Source: an uncultured Lentisphaeria bacterium (lineage in GTDB: Bacteria > Verrucomicrobiota > Lentisphaeria > Victivallales > Victivallaceae). Taken from it: a stretch of 6,172 nt of DNA. Positions 5,014 to 6,172 of this stretch are shown piece by piece (position 1 is the first letter of the stretch; each line of letters begins with the position of its first letter). Under the pieces are notes generated by a model. It saw only the letters and a program-made list of their open reading frames with translations. It was not told the origin of the DNA and did not search any database. The stretch spans positions 1 through 6,172 of the forward strand of contig CASFXO010000113.1 in NCBI GenBank assembly GCA_949298665.1. The letters are read 5' to 3'. A program made the position numbers and the translations under genes.

Positions 5014-5988
5014 ATGCAGAAATTAATGGAACTGGATGCCACGGTCTGGGGTGCCCTGACCCGCGGCGCAGTCGCCTGGGATGCCGACGAACAGGGCTGG
5101 ATCCCGGTGAGAATGACCCCGGAGCTGATTGATTTTTACGGGAAAGACGAAAACTCCGCCGTCCGGGCAGCATGTCCGACCGGGGTCAGAATCGCCTTTC
5201 GCTCCGATACCGGCGCTCTTGCCTTGCGGCTGCGTTACCTCCGGGAGGCACGCCCGGTTTATGCTGCGGACATCCGGATCAACCATGAAACCATTGAGTC
5301 GTTTTCCCCCGGTCCGGATGAGAAGGAGTATGCATTTTTCACCGAACTGCCCGGACGCGGTGAACGGGAAATCGAAATCCATCTGCCCCATCTCTGCGAA
5401 ATCCGCCTGCAGGGGCTGGCTCTGGAATCCGGATGCACGCTCCGTCCGGCAGAACGTTGTGCGGAGCGCTGGCTGTTTCTCGGCGACTCCATCACGCAGG
5501 GGATGACCACCACCTGCCCCACGGCCGCGTATCCGGCCCAGGTTGCCGCCGCCCGGAACGCCGATTTCGTCAATCTCGCGGTCGGCGGTGCCACGCTGCA
5601 CCGGGAACTCGGGCCGTTTGCCGCAAAATACGCATGGAACAATGCCGTCGTCGCATTCGGCGTCAACGATTACCACCTGGGACGTCCGCTGGAGGAATTC
5701 GGCGAGGACTGCCGGAAACTGCTCCGGTCGCTGCACCGTCGCCTGAGTGCCCGGCTCCTGCTTATCACGCCGATTCCATGGCTCCGGGATCCCGGCAAAA
5801 ACAGCAACGGCCATACCCTGGATGATTTCCGCCATGCCCTCTGCGAAGCGGCGGCGGATTGTGAAGGCGTTTCCGTCGTGGACGGCCGTGAGCTCGTCCC
5901 GGCGGAGGAATCGTGCTTCGCCGACGGCCTGCATCCCAACGACCGGGGGGCGGCCTTCTTCGCGGAAAATCTGCTTCGGCAGCTCTGA
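5014..5988 (+). CDS. two-domain SGNH/GDSL hydrolase
   Basis: 324-residue serine esterase/acylhydrolase. Residues 1 to about 145 look like a beta-rich domain, similar in layout to the N-terminal beta-sandwich of SsfX3-type hydrolases; the SGNH domain follows. Block I is FLGDSITQG (155-163) with nucleophile Ser159, block II VGGATL (190-195) with the oxyanion Gly, block III GVND (216-219) with Asn218, and block V DGLHPND (304-310) with Asp304 and His307 completing the triad. All four SGNH residues are present, so it should be active. There is no signal peptide, so it is predicted to be cytoplasmic; a role in removing acyl (for example acetyl) groups from imported sugars or oligosaccharides is possible but not shown. 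GAGGA at 5003-5007, six bases before the ATG, fixes the start. It is divergent from rpmJ and appears monocistronic. Confidence 0.95.
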   Translation: MQKLMELDATVWGALTRGAVAWDADEQGWIPVRMTPELIDFYGKDENSAVRAACPTGVRIAFRSDTGALALRLRYLREARPVYAADIRINHETIESFSPGPDEKEYAFFTELPGRGEREIEIHLPHLCEIRLQGLALESGCTLRPAERCAERWLFLGDSITQGMTTTCPTAAYPAQVAAARNADFVNLAVGGATLHRELGPFAAKYAWNNAVVAFGVNDYHLGRPLEEFGEDCRKLLRSLHRRLSARLLLITPIPWLRDPGKNSNGHTLDDFRHALCEAAADCEGVSVVDGRELVPAEESCFADGLHPNDRGAAFFAENLLRQL

Positions 5989-6031
5989 ATCATTCCTTCG
6001 CATTCCCCTGCCTGCAATCAGAATTTCACAC

Positions 6032-6069
6032 AAAAAAACGCTCCGGAAATTTCGATTTCCGGAGCGTTT
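6032..6069. terminator. strong bidirectional intrinsic terminator
   Basis: A perfect 15-bp stem pairs 6036-6050 with 6055-6069 around a TTCG tetraloop (CGAA when read from the minus strand). On the minus strand the stem runs into seven T (6038-6032), a strong terminator for the gene ending at 6107. On the plus strand only TTT precedes CTCC, so termination of the hydrolase transcript, 47 bases after its stop, should be weaker though still likely. It lies between convergent genes and can serve both. Confidence 0.92.
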
Positions 6070-6106
6070 CTCCTGTTCCGTCCTATTCAGACGGACATGC
6101 AATTCA

Positions 6107-6172
6107 TCAATCGATGAAACCGAGCATTTTCTGAATCATCGGCGAGAACTTGACGATCACCGGAGTAAACAC
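6107..6172 (-). CDS. C-terminal end of an unidentified gene (partial)
   Basis: The minus strand is open from the window edge for 21 codons, encoding VFTPVIVKFSP followed by MIQKMLGFID, and closes with tandem stops TGA TGA (6109-6104). The strong minus-direction terminator 35 bases further on supports a real gene end. The tail is hydrophobic and helix-like, which would suit a membrane or oligomerisation segment, but it is too short to assign a family. The rest of the gene lies beyond the window. Confidence 0.6.
   Translation of the reverse strand: MFTPVIVKFSPMIQKMLGFID

Noticed and set aside
5023..6102. 359-codon open frame on the minus strand opposite the SGNH hydrolase
   Set aside because: It is antisense to a gene with all catalytic motifs intact, and it runs through the strong terminator hairpin, which no real gene would be expected to encode.
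1..6172. Mobile element, CRISPR, tRNA/rRNA or defence system
   Set aside because: No transposase or integrase motifs, regularly spaced repeats, terminal repeats or tRNA/rRNA signatures were seen. Coding composition looks even across the window, giving no sign of recent transfer.

Overview
The window carries a compact ribosomal protein/RNA polymerase operon on the minus strand (rpmJ-rpsM-rpsK-rpoA-rplQ), flanked by accessory enzymes. The DNA is GC-rich with GC-rich third codon positions. The S13-S11-alpha-L17 order with no rpsD (S4) between rpsK and rpoA is the arrangement I know from Chlamydiae and relatives. Together with an SsfX3-like SGNH hydrolase next door, this suggests a member of the Planctomycetes-Verrucomicrobia-Chlamydiae group, perhaps a Lentisphaerota/Victivallis-like bacterium. 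That placement is inference; no rRNA gene is present.

Layout. 1-978 (+): the end of a tightly packed gene set. A possible upstream C-terminus stops in an ATGA overlap with an unrecognised 104-residue protein, which overlaps by 20 bases the start of an endonuclease III/MagIII-like DNA glycosylase. 966-1979 (-): an exported phosphodiester glycosidase-family (NAGPA/DUF2233) protein, convergent with the glycosylase; the two stops overlap by 13 bases. 2038-2069: a clear intrinsic terminator ending the ribosomal operon. 2095-4710 (-): rplQ, rpoA, rpsK, rpsM, rpmJ, read in the order rpmJ to rplQ. 4711-5013: a divergent intergenic region holding a candidate promoter and a hairpin-rich leader for rpmJ. 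5014-5988 (+): a two-domain SGNH/GDSL hydrolase. 6032-6069: a very strong bidirectional hairpin terminator. 6107-6172 (-): the last 21 codons of an unidentified gene running into the window.

The five operon proteins are all core gene-expression components: L36 and L17 of the large subunit, S13 and S11 of the small-subunit head and platform, and the RNA polymerase alpha subunit. Their joint transcription couples ribosome and polymerase synthesis. The flanking enzymes have no evident functional link to it.

I found no mobile element, CRISPR array, tRNA, rRNA, toxin-antitoxin pair or defence system. The window is mostly ordinary. The least explained parts are the structured rpmJ leader, the hairpin-bearing gaps inside the operon (one where rpsD usually sits), the glycosylase with an atypical cysteine motif, and the 104-residue unknown.
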